This document shows, piece after piece, positions 13,101 through 24,256 of a DNA stretch of 64,000 nt. The position numbers and the translations under genes were made by a program. The stretch is from contig CM040085.1 in the NCBI GenBank assembly GCA_022496805.1, positions 12,305,811-12,369,810 on the forward strand. The letters run 5' to 3'. This stretch comes from Pohlia nutans. Lineage: Eukaryota > Streptophyta > Bryopsida > Bryales > Mniaceae. The notes under the pieces were generated by a model. That model did no database searches. It saw only the letters and a program-made list of their open reading frames with translations, and had not been told where the DNA came from. Position 1 is the first letter of the stretch. Each line of letters opens with the position of its first letter.

Positions 13101-14519
13101 TTTTGGTCTGCCGGTACCGGCACTACGTTTTTGGTTTCTTCCGGTGTTCAAGTTTTGCTCGCGCTTTTGGTGTGCCGGTACCGGCGCTGCGATTTTGGTT
13201 TCCTCAAATGTTCAAGTTTTGCTCACGCTTTTGGTCTGCCGGTACCGGCACTCCGTTTTTGGTTTCCTCAGGTGTTCAAGTTTTGCTCGCGCTTCTGGTC
13301 TGCCGGTACCGGCGCTGCGATTTTGGTTTCCTCAAGTGTTCAAGTTTTGCTCGCGCTTTTGGTCTGCCGGTACCGGCACTACATTTTTGGTTTCCTCCGG
13401 TGTTCAAGTTTTGCTCGCGCTTTTGGTCTGCCGGTACCGGCGCTGCTGTTTTGGTTTCCTCAAGTGTTCAAGTTTTTCTCGCGCTTTTGGTCTGCCGGTA
13501 CCTGCACTTTGATTTAGGTTTCCTCTGGTGTTCAAGTTTTGCTCACGCTTTTGGTCTTTTTGCTCGCGCTTTTGGTTTGCCGGTACTGTCACCTCGTTTT
13601 TGGTTTCCTTCGGTGTTCAAGTTTTGCTCGCGCTTTTGGTCTACCGGTACCGGCACTGCGATTTTGGTTTTCTCAAGTGTTCAAGTTTTGCTCGCGCTTT
13701 TGGTCTGCCGGTACCGGCACTACGTTTTTGGTTTCCTCCGGTGTTCAAGTTTTGCTCGCGCTTTTGGTCTGCCGGTACCGGCACTCCGTTTTTTGTTTCC
13801 TGAGTTGTTCAAGTTTTGCTCGCGCTTTTGGTCTGCCGGTTCCGGCCCTGCGATTTTGGTTTCCTCAAGTGTTCAAGTTTTGCTCGCGTTTTTGATCTGC
13901 CGGTACCGGCACTCTGTTTTTGGTTTCCTCTGGTGTTCAAGTTTTGCTCGCGCTTTTAGTCTGCCGGTAGCGGCACTGCGTTTTTCGTTTCCTCCGGTGT
14001 TCAAGTTGTGCTCGCGCTTTTGGTCTGCAGGTACTGGCACTACGTTTTTGGTTTCCTCCGTTGTTCAAGTTTTGCTCGTGCTTTTCGTCTGCTGATACCG
14101 GCACTCCGATTTTGGTTTCCTCTAGTGTTCAAGTTTTGCTCGCAATTTTGGTCTGGCGGTACCGGCACTGCGATTTTGGTTTCCTCAGGTGTTCAAGTTT
14201 TGCTCGCACTTTTGGTCTGCCGGTACTGGCACTGCGATTTTGGTTTCCTCAAGTGTTCAAGTTTTTCTCGCGCTTTTGGTTTGTCGGTGCCGGCACTGCA
14301 ATTTTGGTTTCTTTCCGTGTTCAAGTTTTTCTCGCGCTTTTGGTCTGTCGGTACCGGCACTGCAATTTTGGTTTCTTTCCGTGTTCAAGTTTTGCTCGCG
14401 CTTTTGGTGTGCCGATACTGGCACTGTGATTTTGGCTTCTTCGTTTTGGCAATCTCTTTAGAATTAGCATTGCGAGCATTAAGTGAACTGAAAAGTATAA
14501 ATTCATATACATGTATTTC

Positions 14520-15178
14520 CTGCAACAAAATCAAACTTGAGAATTCTCAATCTTGTTATGCCCGCTTCGGGACCCCAAAAAGAACTGCAGGTACCGGCAG
14601 TCCTTTTTCCACAAGTTTAAGGGCGCAAAATATACCAATGGAAAGGTATTCTCAAGACCTTTCCAACGGTATATTACATGCTCCAAGATTCCAGAGATTG
14701 CAGTCGCTACACCGAATAGAAACTCCAGCAGAATCAAACTTGAGAATTCTCAATCTCGTCATGGCCGCTTCGGGACCCCAAAATGAACTGCCAGTACCGG
14801 CAGTCCTCTTTCCACAATTTCAAGGGCGCATGATATACCATTGGAAAGGTATTCTCAAGACCTTTCCAATGGTAGTTTAAACGCTCCAAGATTCAAAAAA
14901 CTGCAGCCGCTACACCAAAAAGAAACTTTAGCAGAATGAAACTTGAGAATTCTCAATCTTGTCATGGCCGCTTCGGGACCCCAATTAGACTGCCGGTACC
15001 GGCAGTCCTTTTTCCACAATTTCAAGGGCGTGTAATGTACCATTGGAAAGGTATTCTCAAGACCTTTCTAACCGTATATTATGCGCTTCAAGATTTTTAA
15101 AATTGCAGTCCCTACACCGAAAAGAAACTCCAACAGCATCAAACTTGAAAATTCTCAATCTCGTCATGGCAGCTTCGA
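14520..15178. repeat. ~203-bp tandem repeat, three copies plus a partial fourth
   Basis: The marker CAAACTTGAGAATTCTCAAT (or a close variant) begins near 14531, 14734, 14937 and 15139, giving periods of 203, 203 and 202 bp. Each unit carries the phrase GCTTCGGGACCCC, then a GGTACC- or AGTACC-centred dyad, then GGAAAGGTATTCTCAAGACC, which itself can fold (GGAAAGGT with ACCTTTCC). In the third copy the dyad is a perfect 16-bp palindrome, CTGCCGGTACCGGCAG, at 14990–15005. This is the same core as the neighbouring 64-bp satellite. Small open frames in both directions are by-products. Confidence 0.92.
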
Positions 15179-15608
15179 CCTACTCATATGTATAGTTTGT
15201 TAAAGGTGATAGAAGAACGCACAAAGCACATACACAAATGCAAGGAATGCACAAAGCACATACACAAACACAAGGAATGCGTAGAAAGAGATATCTTTAC
15301 TCAAGGGCTCCCCCGCTTAAGTAGTGTACATTGAGGTGCCCTTTGGCAACCCATATAGGATAACTCAACACTACAGGCCTCAAAGGTAAGCCCATGCCGC
15401 AACCCCTCTCCCACACATCAATTATTCCCACCCAAACCCCTTTGGCTTTTAGCAACACTACCCTTTATCTACTACTTCAACATAGTTATCTTCTTCCAAA
15501 TGACAATACTTCACTCCCTCGAGGTCATGGTATAATCCATCAACTCCAAGCGTCATAGAATGATCTGCCAATGCAAATTGAACAAATATAAGTCAAATTT
15601 TGACTTCT
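15179..15608. other. Non-coding stretch with a 30-bp tandem duplication
   Basis: No gene is recognisable. At 15219–15278 a 30-bp phrase containing GCACAAAGCACATACACAAA is repeated twice in tandem. The remainder is AT-rich sequence without clear structure. Confidence 0.6.
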
Positions 15609-15612
15609 TTAG

Positions 15613-16426
15613 CCCCTAAGCATCCCAAGTTATATTGAGCTTAGAATCATCATTGCATTTGATGTTATATAAAGGTGTAAATGTAAGTGAAGAATAGGAA
15701 TCTCAACCGTACAATTTTGTAATATACATGTTGTAGATCATGAGGATCAAATTTGGAGTCATTTGGCCATATAGATTGCAAGATCATAGTGTTTTAGTGT
15801 AAAAAAAGAATGCTAAACTTTTCCTAGCAACATGGTTAGGGGTGAAGTTTGATTTTAAAATTACACAAATGAAAAAAACATTCAACCATAAAGTAGTTCA
15901 AAATCATCATATAAACACATTGGTACTAAGAAAATTCATGAATTTTTCTTAATGTGCACTAAAATGGCCTTGCAATGTCAAAAATTAGCACAAAAAGTGA
16001 CCAATTTGACCTAAAAAGCAAAAAGTGTCCAAATTTAAACCCATGCACTAAAATGACTCCCAAACATTCATAACAACATGGATTGACACAAAATTTTTAC
16101 CATGTTAACTAGACTTTAAGGAGAATCCAACTCAACAAGGTTTATTGAAGACGAACATTGGATGAAGGAGATACAAGCCCACGAAGTTGCAGCCATCAAA
16201 ATGCACAAAAACTGTTCAAAGAAAAGAACCCTACTTTCAAACGATCACCAAAAATTCAATACATCTTGGATTGATCTGAAATTTTTACTACTAATTCCAT
16301 ATCATCATGAAGGGGGTTTCATCAAAATTTCATTAAAATTGAACACCTTTTGCAAAAGTGACAGCTCTTTGAAGGTGAATGTACTCCAAAATCCGTCCAA
16401 AATATGGATGTTGAGAAGGTAAGGGG
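15613..16426. mobile_element. Putative TTAA-type non-autonomous element (814 bp, weak)
   Basis: The left end reads CCCCTAAGCATCCC, preceded by TTAG rather than TTAA. The right end reads GGTAAGGGG followed by TTAA at 16427. The ends are inverted for only about seven bases. Length and composition resemble the better TTAA elements in the window. One target copy seems mutated, so this call is weaker than the others. Confidence 0.45.
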
Positions 16427-16820
16427 TTAACTAAACAACTACATATAAAAATTCACTCTTCTAATTCAAAAGACCCCAAGATGAAATTTCAAGACCAGCT
16501 TTTCCTACCAACCGTAATATTCTGTATTGCTTTTAAAACGCAGGTATTGGCAGCATATTCCTGTGTGCATTGCAAAATCTGCAAAATTTAGCAAATTCGG
16601 ACTACACATATCAGAATCCAACATGAAACTTGGGTGCTCCTAAACACTACGGGTCCTATCGTGGTGTTTGTTTTTCGAATTGCGGAAATGTACATCAAAT
16701 TTGAATCTGGAGTTTGGACGAGGCAAATGGATTGCGAAAATGAAGGTTGTATAGGATTGGCCCATTAGAGGACGTAGAAGGCATGACGAGCAGAGATCTA
16801 GAAGAGCAAAGTATACGAAT

Positions 16821-17069
16821 TTGCATGGAAGCATTTTGGAAGCCCTCGGGTCTGGGACACCAATGGGTTGTCCAAGATGCGGCTATATTCTCATCAGAAA
16901 ACGTCCCCACAAGAACAAGGCGTGGGCTTGTTCAAGAGATCAATGTGCGAGTGCACGGTGGAGTAGCGGAGGCAAAGATCAAAATTCTAACATAAGCAAA
17001 ACCGCATTTGGTGTAGTATACTATTGCACTACTATTGGAAGAAATGGTCAATGGACGTTTGTAGAATGA
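16821..17069 (+). CDS. Small ORF with a GRF-like zinc-finger pattern
   Basis: This 82-residue frame contains CPRCG, then a basic stretch, then NKAWAC, then a further Cys and ARW. The spacing resembles the GRF-type zinc finger (CPxCG … C … C … W), a small nucleic-acid-binding motif common in plant genomes and often tied to transposons. The frame opens upstream without a clear intron or promoter, and an overlapping frame (16747–16995) is also open. It could be a decayed fragment or chance. I give it low confidence and infer no function beyond possible zinc binding. Confidence 0.22.
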   Translation: MHGSILEALGSGTPMGCPRCGYILIRKRPHKNKAWACSRDQCASARWSSGGKDQNSNISKTAFGVVYYCTTIGRNGQWTFVE

Positions 17070-17673
17070 CTTCGATGTATATTAATAGGTTTAGTACATC
17101 GTATGAGGCACATGGTACTATGAATTGCATTACGTAGCAACAATAGCCATATAGTATAACGCAGCATGTAGTACTCATTTGAAAGTGCATGAGTGCTCTA
17201 AATGACTTGATGTTTTGGTAGAAAATTTAGATAACTTTGTATCCATTTTTTAATACCCACTTAATACAATGTTTTGTAGTCTGTAAATTAAGTACCAATG
17301 TAACATTCAATGCATGTGTGACGAGATTTGCATGATTGAAGTTTATTGAACCCTCCAAAATTCCTACTTTAACAATTTGTCAATTCCTAATTCTAAAACC
17401 CATGAGTACCAAAATTACAACCCCCCTGCAACTTTTAAAAAGTACATTTCTGTTCGACGGGTAATAAGTGCATTGTCATACCCCCAAGTGCAAAAATTCC
17501 TAATTCAGTGTTATAAGCATTCAAAAGTCATAGTCACCAATATTCATCAAGATTGAAGTGCATAATTCTCTCCATCCCACTCATTCATAAAAAATGACGA
17601 TGATTGACCAAAATGACCATGCTCAAGCTGTGAAGCCTTGGAATTTCTACAATATTGAATCTTCTCGTCAACT
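17070..17673. other. AT-rich intergenic stretch
   Basis: I see no gene, repeat or RNA here. It lies downstream of the receptor kinase on the minus strand and probably includes its 3' untranslated region. Confidence 0.5.
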
Positions 17674-20600
17674 TTATACAACCACATCAAACTCATAACA
17701 GGCCCCTTCAACTCCCTCATTCTTGCTAATCTCAATTTTCGTGCTCGACTTAGAAGCTATGTCTTCTAACATTTTCACAACCTTGTACATTGATGGACGA
17801 CTCGTAGGAATGGAACTAGTGCACATTATTGCAATTTTTAGAACTTCATTCATCTCATTTTGTGAATCCATCCCACATTCGGAATCTAATATCTCACACA
17901 AACCTTTTGATGCCACCACTCTATTTTGCACCCATTGCACAAGGTTTGTTCCTTCTAGAGGTTCTAATGGGTCAGCTGCAGGTTTTCCAGTCACCAATTC
18001 TAGGAGCACAACACCAAAGCTGTAGATATCGATTTTCTCCGTCACTCGAGTTCCAAACGAGTACTCTGTATAGATTTCCCACCCAAGATTCAAACCATAC
18101 CAACTCCATGAGACTAGTGGTCAAACTAAACAAACGCAACATACAATGATCAAAGTTACATTTAAAACAAACCCACTATCAATTGCAATCAACATTGAAT
18201 GGGCTACATAGATATTTGAAGCACTTCACCTGGAGGAATGTAGCCCAAAGAGCCAGCAACTGAGGACAACTCATGCGATGTCGCAGATTCTACCATCTTC
18301 GCAATGCCAAAATCAGCCAAGTGCGCTTCATACTCCAAGTCCACCAAAATATTGTTAGCTTTAATGTCCCGATGTAAGATTTCTTTATGTGAGCACTCGT
18401 GATGCAAATATTGAAGTCCCTGCCAAGGTACATCAAGCCCTAAATTATGCCACATTCTTAAAATACATGAATGACTCTAAGATGCTATTGCTAAATGGAA
18501 AACTAAATATTGATATTTCCATATTCCAAACATAAAGAATGGGTAGGTATATGAACCTTGGCAGCTCCTACGGCAATCTTGTAGCGAATGTCCCATGAAA
18601 GTGTACTTGATTTTGGGCCATGCAAGAGATCTCCCAAACTACCATTGTGCATGAATTCGTACACTAGCAAGTTGCTCTTGCGTTGAGTGCAACTACACAA
18701 AAGCTTTATGATGTGTTGGTGACGAATGTTTGCAAGTGTCTTTAACTGCAAGAAGGTTGAAACAAACAATTCGGTTCAACTTCTAAATCAAATTCCCATT
18801 ATTTCATGATTTCAAAAAAGCTTTTTTTGGTTATCAACTCAATGTTGAAATTGACGCTAACAAAAGCTTGAGGTAGAAGTTTCAAACCTCCGCTTTAAAG
18901 CCATAGTCACGCCTTCCCTCATCTTTCTCGACATTCCACAATTTCTTGACGGCTACAATCTCACCGTCACTCAATGTGACCTTGTACACTCTGCCTCCAC
19001 CGCCAGCTCCAATCAAATTATCTTCATCCAAGGCGGTGAGTTCATCTTCGTAGTAAACTTTATTGTGAAATGATGTCAATGTCCATGAACTTTCATCTTC
19101 ACTCAAGTGTAGAATATCACGCGAATCACTTCTACATCTTTTGAATGTGAGAACCAACACTACAAACAACACAAGTGCCACAACTCCAATGACCGCTACA
19201 AGTATAATCCAGGCTTGTATTTTCCTCCTTTTGGACTTCAAGTTTATGGCAGATGAATTGGTGCTACATGAGCCTTCCACGCACAGATATGGATTACCGG
19301 TGAAGTTCACAATCACAACTATTGGGCCATTTTTCTGATTTGGAATGACCCCCATGAGGTTGTTGAATGCCACATTTAGCATTTGTAGTGATATCATGCT
19401 GAAAAAGCCTTGGGGAATGGCTCCTGAGAGGTTGTTCTCTGAGAGATCGAGAGTGCTTAGTCTGTAGAGGTCGACAAGCTCATCAGGAATGGTGTTGGTT
19501 AGATGGTTTTGGGAAAGGTCCAATTGCACAAGTTCCTTGCAATTGCTGAGGTTCGAAGGTATGGCGCCACTAAAGGAATTAGCACCTAATATAAGCTCCG
19601 TCAATGTTGACAAGTTTCCCAACAAGGGAGTGAGGGTGCCATTGAGGTTGTTGGAATTGGCTAAAAATTTGACCAAGCTGGTTTGTCCAATCTCTGGAGG
19701 AATGGGGCCCGAGAAGATATTATTTTGCAAATACAAGATAGAAAGAGACGTTGCCTTTCCGATGTTTGCATGAATACTTCCACTAAGATTGTTCCCATTC
19801 AATTGCATCCTCACTAGCTTTTCACTTCCCCACAAGCCTGGCGGCACTATCCCTTCAAGGTGATTGTTGTCTAATCGCATTACACCCAAATTTGAACAAT
19901 TGCCATATGATTCAGGTATTGTACCAGTGAGTCTATTTGCAAACAATGCGACATATCGCACATTGTTACCCCAACAAAGGTATGGAGGTAAATGCCCTTC
20001 AAGATTGTTTAAACTCAAGTCCACGTACTGGAGATTCAATGCTTTCCTTCCAAGATCATATGGGATTTCACCAGTGAGTTGATTGCCGTAGAGTTCAAAA
20101 TTAACCAATCCTTCAATGTTAGCCAATCCATGCGGAATTTGTCCACTTAAATTACTGTTTGTTAGGTATAGGTCTGACACGACCAAGAGGTTTCCAAAAC
20201 TATCTGGAATTCCACCACTGAAAGTATTGTTAGAAAGATCAAGAAAAGTGAGTTGGGTTTGATTACCCAAACTAGTTGGAATCTCTCCAGTAAAGTTATT
20301 GTAGGCAACATCCATCAAAGTTAAATTACCCATGAAGTTTGAAATACCTGCTAGATCCCCATTTAAACCATTGGTGTATACATTGATTTCTGTAAGGCTT
20401 TCGCTCTGCCACAAAGAAGGTGGAAGAGGTCCAGTCAATTGGTTGACAAACAACCTTAGTGACGTCAAATTGGGCATGCTTCCAAATATGTCTAGAATAT
20501 GGCCCGTCAACGTGTTATTTACTAAATTGAGGACCTCCAAATGCGTCAAATTTTCAAGCTTCGATGGAATGGGACCCATGATGTTGCACCTCTCAAGATG

Positions 20601-21574
20601 GAGTGTCTTCAACTGGGTCATCATCGAAACATCTCTCGGAAATAAATCTCGAGGGAAATTCATTCCAATTAATTGAAGATCTTCCATGCTCTTCCACGAA
20701 CTAAATTTTGGCCATGGCACCTCATTGGGAACATCCAAGTTTGAACCCAACCATAAAACTTTAAAGTTTTGAGGTATGAAGAAGTCCCACGATGAAAGTG
20801 TAACATTCCAATTGTTACCTGACAGAGTCAATTCTTCAAGCTTCTTCATTGAAAGGAAGGATTGTGGCATTTGACCCACAAAGTAGTTTGTATCAAGGCG
20901 CAAGACTCGCAACTCCGGAAACTTATCAAATCTGGTGACAATCGTGCCTTCCAACATTGCATATGTTAGGTCCAATATTTGCAGACTTTGGAGATTTATA
21001 ATGTCTTCTGGTAATACTCCCGCTATGTAGGTATTCATGAAGTTGAGGTACACAAGCTTTGAACAATTCACGATGTCTGATGGGAAAATTCCATTCATAT
21101 TCGTTAATCCCACATTCAAAATTGTAAGATTCGCAAACTTTGCTGCATGACAACACGCACCATGTCAACATAGATACTGAAAGTACATCCATGTCCCACG
21201 TGACACTACATAATGTGCATGCACTATGATCACAGCTACTTGAATGACACACAAAGTGGTACATTAACGCCATAAGAAGGATTCAGCCACTAACCAAAAG
21301 GGAGAGCGTCGATAGGGCCTCCAAGGTTCACGAAAGGAGAGAAATCCACTGCGGATACAGAACCCTGAGTGCAATTCACACCATTCCAGAAACACGGAGT
21401 GGCGTCGGAGGCATTCCAGTTGCTCAAGTTGTTGTCCGGATCCTGCAGAGAACCTTGCTTCCAATTGAGCAGCAATTGGCCTTCTTCGTTGAGACCCAAC
21501 ACACATCCTGAAAGCACCATTACTGTGCATGCGGTCACGGCATACAGAAGGTGAATTACCCTCCATAGCCGCAC
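17674..21574 (-). CDS. LRR receptor-like kinase (subfamily XI-like), five exons
   Basis: I read five exons with GT–AG borders and matching phases: 21574–21295, 21142–18888, 18745–18557, 18419–18230 and 18065–17674. They give about 1101 residues with no internal stop. The order is a signal peptide (about 1–27, hydrophobic), an N-terminal LRR cap with WNGVNC, about 20 LxxLxLxxNxLxGxIP repeats, one membrane segment near 733–759, and a kinase domain. The glycine loop is GAGGGGRVYK near 805, the lysine is in VAVKK, HRD is at 923–925 and DFG at 943–945. The sequence GYIPPEY stands where GYIAPEY is usual, so the APE motif reads PPE. Such proteins sit in the plasma membrane and bind secreted peptides in the HAESA/CLAVATA1/IKU2 group. 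The ligand cannot be read here. Kinase activity is likely, given the intact catalytic residues. Confidence 0.9.
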
Positions 21575-23270
21575 GACGTCAGAATTCCCCTCCTATTAAG
21601 TAGACTCTCCGGTAAGTTTCAAATATGTTCAAAGCACCTGGCGACTTTTTCCAACCGAAACGTCCCGTTCTGTTACGGCCCTTCCGGGTGAGGAAAATAA
21701 TCAGATTCTTGGTTGCTCAAAACCGCTCAAAGCATCCGCTTCGGCTACCTGCCACACACAAGTGCAATAATTATTCCCATCACCCCATGATACCAAGCTT
21801 TATCGGTTGCTTCACTCACAAACTGACCATCTGTGAAGAATGGCGCAGAGAGAGCGTTACCCGCTACAGACTGCATGCATTACCCGCCACAAGAGACGGT
21901 TCCAAAAGCTTCTCAAATGTTGATGGGGAGTGCAACAATGGATAGTCCGACAGAATAGTCTCCGAACTAGACCCTGTCGAATTGCCCGAGTGAATGCCTA
22001 GCGATCCATGAAATCTGCATGAAATGGGAGGAGACGGTCTGCATTGTTCAAAGCTTTATCTGCCAGCTCCTAGAGACCGCAGCTCTCCACGAGAAGGGAG
22101 TAAAACCCTGGCATCTACGCCGCAAAGTTGTTCATGAAGACACCCTGCACCGACCGGACTACGGCTTCAAGAAACAACAGACCCCTGCTGAACCGTCTGG
22201 ACAGCGTGACAAAAAAGAGGGGTCACTGAAAACTGGTGGGAAAACTACAGTAGCTAGCCACAAGGCCTGCTCGTGCAAACAGACCTGGAATACGTGCGCC
22301 ATGCACAGGCTGCTTCTGCAAGATGTCCTCCTCTCTATCGGCGTTCGCTGGCCGCCTGATCGGGCTCCAATCGTTCCAACCTGGCCAGCTGAAATAGATT
22401 AGTGCTGCAGTAGTATCTGATATATAATTATGCAGTTCGTCAGAACAGAAGGAAACAACGTACTGGCAGCGGAATCTGAGTTAATGTTGGGTGCGTCAAC
22501 GCATGCAGGGCAGCATTGCAGCGGTGCTCGCTGTACCATTCCTTCCAGAAAGATTCTGGAAGCATCGCCATTGCGCCAGTGTACCCGATGATCAAAGATC
22601 CAAACATAGGAGCCGAGCCCTGGCAGTCGTGGTAGCCTTGGAGAGAATATTCTGGAACCATCGCTAATGCGCCAGTAGCGCTGGCATTCAACTTATTCGC
22701 GGTACAAACAGTAGGCATCAAGTCAGGCTCGGAAAAGAATTTCCCGCCTGCTTCAGTTGTTTGTCATGAAATAGGGGAATTGTGTCGTGAATCGTTTACA
22801 CTTTCCGTCCTTTTGGAGCGGGTAAACTGATAGAGCTTTCAAGGAGGGCTTTCTGGTCATTACTGGGATGACTGTACCGGTAACAGTGAGAACATCCTCA
22901 AGCCAAGTCGGTAATCACACAAAATCCATTTATGGCAGTGACTGATTGAGCGTGTCAATTGTGTAGACCGTGTGCTGAATTATCAGTTCTTCATGATTCG
23001 CGTTGAGTCATTTCGGCAGTCTAGAGATGAATTCTCTACTCTCAATTAGGGTTTACATGGATTGTACTTGCCTGCTGAAATTTATCATGGCGCTTCAGCA
23101 AGCATGAAGCTGATAATGTAATGCTGCGATGGCTAAACCCCTACTCCTTCACTCGCTGCCACTCAAAAACTACAAGAAAGGTTTAGTCACTAGTTGAAGG
23201 CACTCTACCATGCAGTTATTCAACTATCTCTGCAACATGTCGTCCGCATCATAAGAATCTGTGGTCGGTT
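21575..23270. other. Long stretch without a recognised gene
   Basis: This region has higher GC than its surroundings and begins at the 5' side of the receptor kinase, so it probably includes its promoter. Several open frames of 90–127 codons occur (for example 22019–22402 plus and 22440–22721 minus). None shows a domain I recognise, and their overlaps on both strands suggest chance. No repeat was noticed. Confidence 0.5.
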
Positions 23271-23273
23271 TCA

Positions 23274-23636
23274 TTGAAAGCAGCCCGTTCCTTGGAAAGA
23301 TTAGGGTTCGGGAATGTGACATTTGACAGGACATTACAGGGAAGGGCTCATGCTGCCGCATTGCAAGAGAAGGCATTGGAAGAACCGAGGTCGGTTGCCA
23401 TGGAAACCCTGGATGTTTTGGAATGGCCTCGGGTTTGGCGTGCGGTGGCTTCGTTTGCTGCCACTTGATTAGCAAAGGAGGAGCTCCGGGTTTTAGACAT
23501 TCCAGCGACGAGAGAGACGAGTGAAGCTTACGAGCGCCTGCGTCGAGCTCATCTCTTTACTCGGAGGCCCCTTCGAGCTGGGAGCCTTGCGCACACAAGT
23601 GGTACCGGAATTCTCTCTAACCCTAATGCTGTTTGA
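23274..23636 (+). pseudogene. MutS2-like N-terminal fragment with an in-frame stop
   Basis: The translated frame contains METLDVLEWPRVWRAVASFA. This resembles the start of plant MutS2 proteins (an ETLxxLEWxxVxxxVASFAxT block), organelle-targeted relatives of the MutS mismatch-repair ATPases. A TGA at 23466–23468 follows SFAAT. The same frame then continues with LAKEELRVLDIPATRETSEA, which still looks like the family, and ends at a TGA at 23634–23636. Upstream residues rich in A, R and E could be the remains of a transit peptide. No ATPase (Walker) or Smr domain follows; a TTAA element starts 27 bp further on. I infer a broken first exon. Confidence 0.45.
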
Positions 23637-23663
23637 GGTACAGGATACTTTTAAGCATTTTAA

Positions 23664-23877
23664 CCCCTAAAGGACCAAGGATTCACAGTTTTAAAATGGA
23701 AAATTCAATGGATCATATCGTGAAAAATGTAATACAGATGGGGTCAACAAATTTTGTATTTGCATGTGTTGGTCAAAAATAAATAAAAATTCAAACAAGA
23801 GGAAGTCCAAATAGGACCTACTCAAAACTGATAAAAAAATCATGGTGACCGTTTTGGTCACCGTGGACGCTTAGGGG
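23664..23877. mobile_element. TTAA-flanked non-autonomous element, subfamily A (214 bp)
   Basis: It is flanked by TTAA at 23660–23663 and 23878–23881. The ends are CCCCTAAAGGACC on the left and GGACGCTTAGGGG on the right, inverted over the terminal seven bases. Near the right end GGTGACC and GGTCACC form a small hairpin. Internal sequence matches the element at 52915–53149 in the opposite orientation, for example GAGGAAGTCCAAATA and ATGGATCATAT variants. It sits between the MutS2-like and SPIRRIG-like remnants. Confidence 0.85.
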
Positions 23878-24256
23878 TTAACCAATATATTTAAGAGTGT
23901 GATTTTTGGGAGATCAGTGTAGAGATCACTTTGGGTACCATGAGTCAAATCTTTAGAGATCAAATTTTATCACTGTGTATGAATTTGTTATGCAATCATT
24001 CAAAGTTGGAGGTTGTAGATCACTATTGAAGGGACAGTAGACAACTCCATTTCCATTTAATGATCAGTGGCTGTAGACATTTAGTCAAGTGATGCTAACA
24101 CTACTTGCTAATTGAAGGCCAACCAAGTTTATGAATAGATAGTTGTTATTGGGTCACAGGGGTTGATATAGGAAGCCGGATTTGGTTTTTAGTATGCTCT
24201 ACCTTGTTATGAGGTGGACTTACCCAGAAAGCATATGACGGCTTGTTTCTGTGCAG

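Larger units (their letters stand above)
1..14450. repeat. 64-bp tandem satellite array (about 225 units)
   Basis: The whole stretch is a head-to-tail repeat of a 64-bp unit that can be started at ACTGCGATTTTGG. A typical unit has 24 T, 7 A, 16 C and 17 G on this strand, so it is strongly T-biased. The part GTTCAAGTTTTGCTCGCG through the dyad TGCCGGTACCGGCA is very conserved. The part around TTTTGGTTTCCT followed by CAAG, CAGG, TAAG or CCGG varies between units. The dyad is a perfect 14-bp palindrome centred on GGTACC. Unit length is kept almost exactly: I saw one single-base insertion near 8444 and irregular spacing only near 13550. Because 64 is not a multiple of three and the unit lacks stops, long open frames run in all three forward frames; I do not regard them as genes. 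The left end lies outside the window. Function is unknown. Confidence 0.98.

Noticed and set aside
10..14095. Very long open frames (up to 811 codons) across the 64-bp satellite
   Set aside because: They occur in all three forward frames because the unit lacks stop words and 64 is not divisible by three. There is no start context, domain or frame preference.
1..14450. Possible CRISPR-like array
   Set aside because: Units are contiguous with no unique spacers, the period is 64 bp and the context is eukaryotic.
22019..22402. 127-codon plus-strand frame in the receptor-kinase upstream region
   Set aside because: No recognisable motif, no splice or promoter support, and comparable frames overlap on the other strand.
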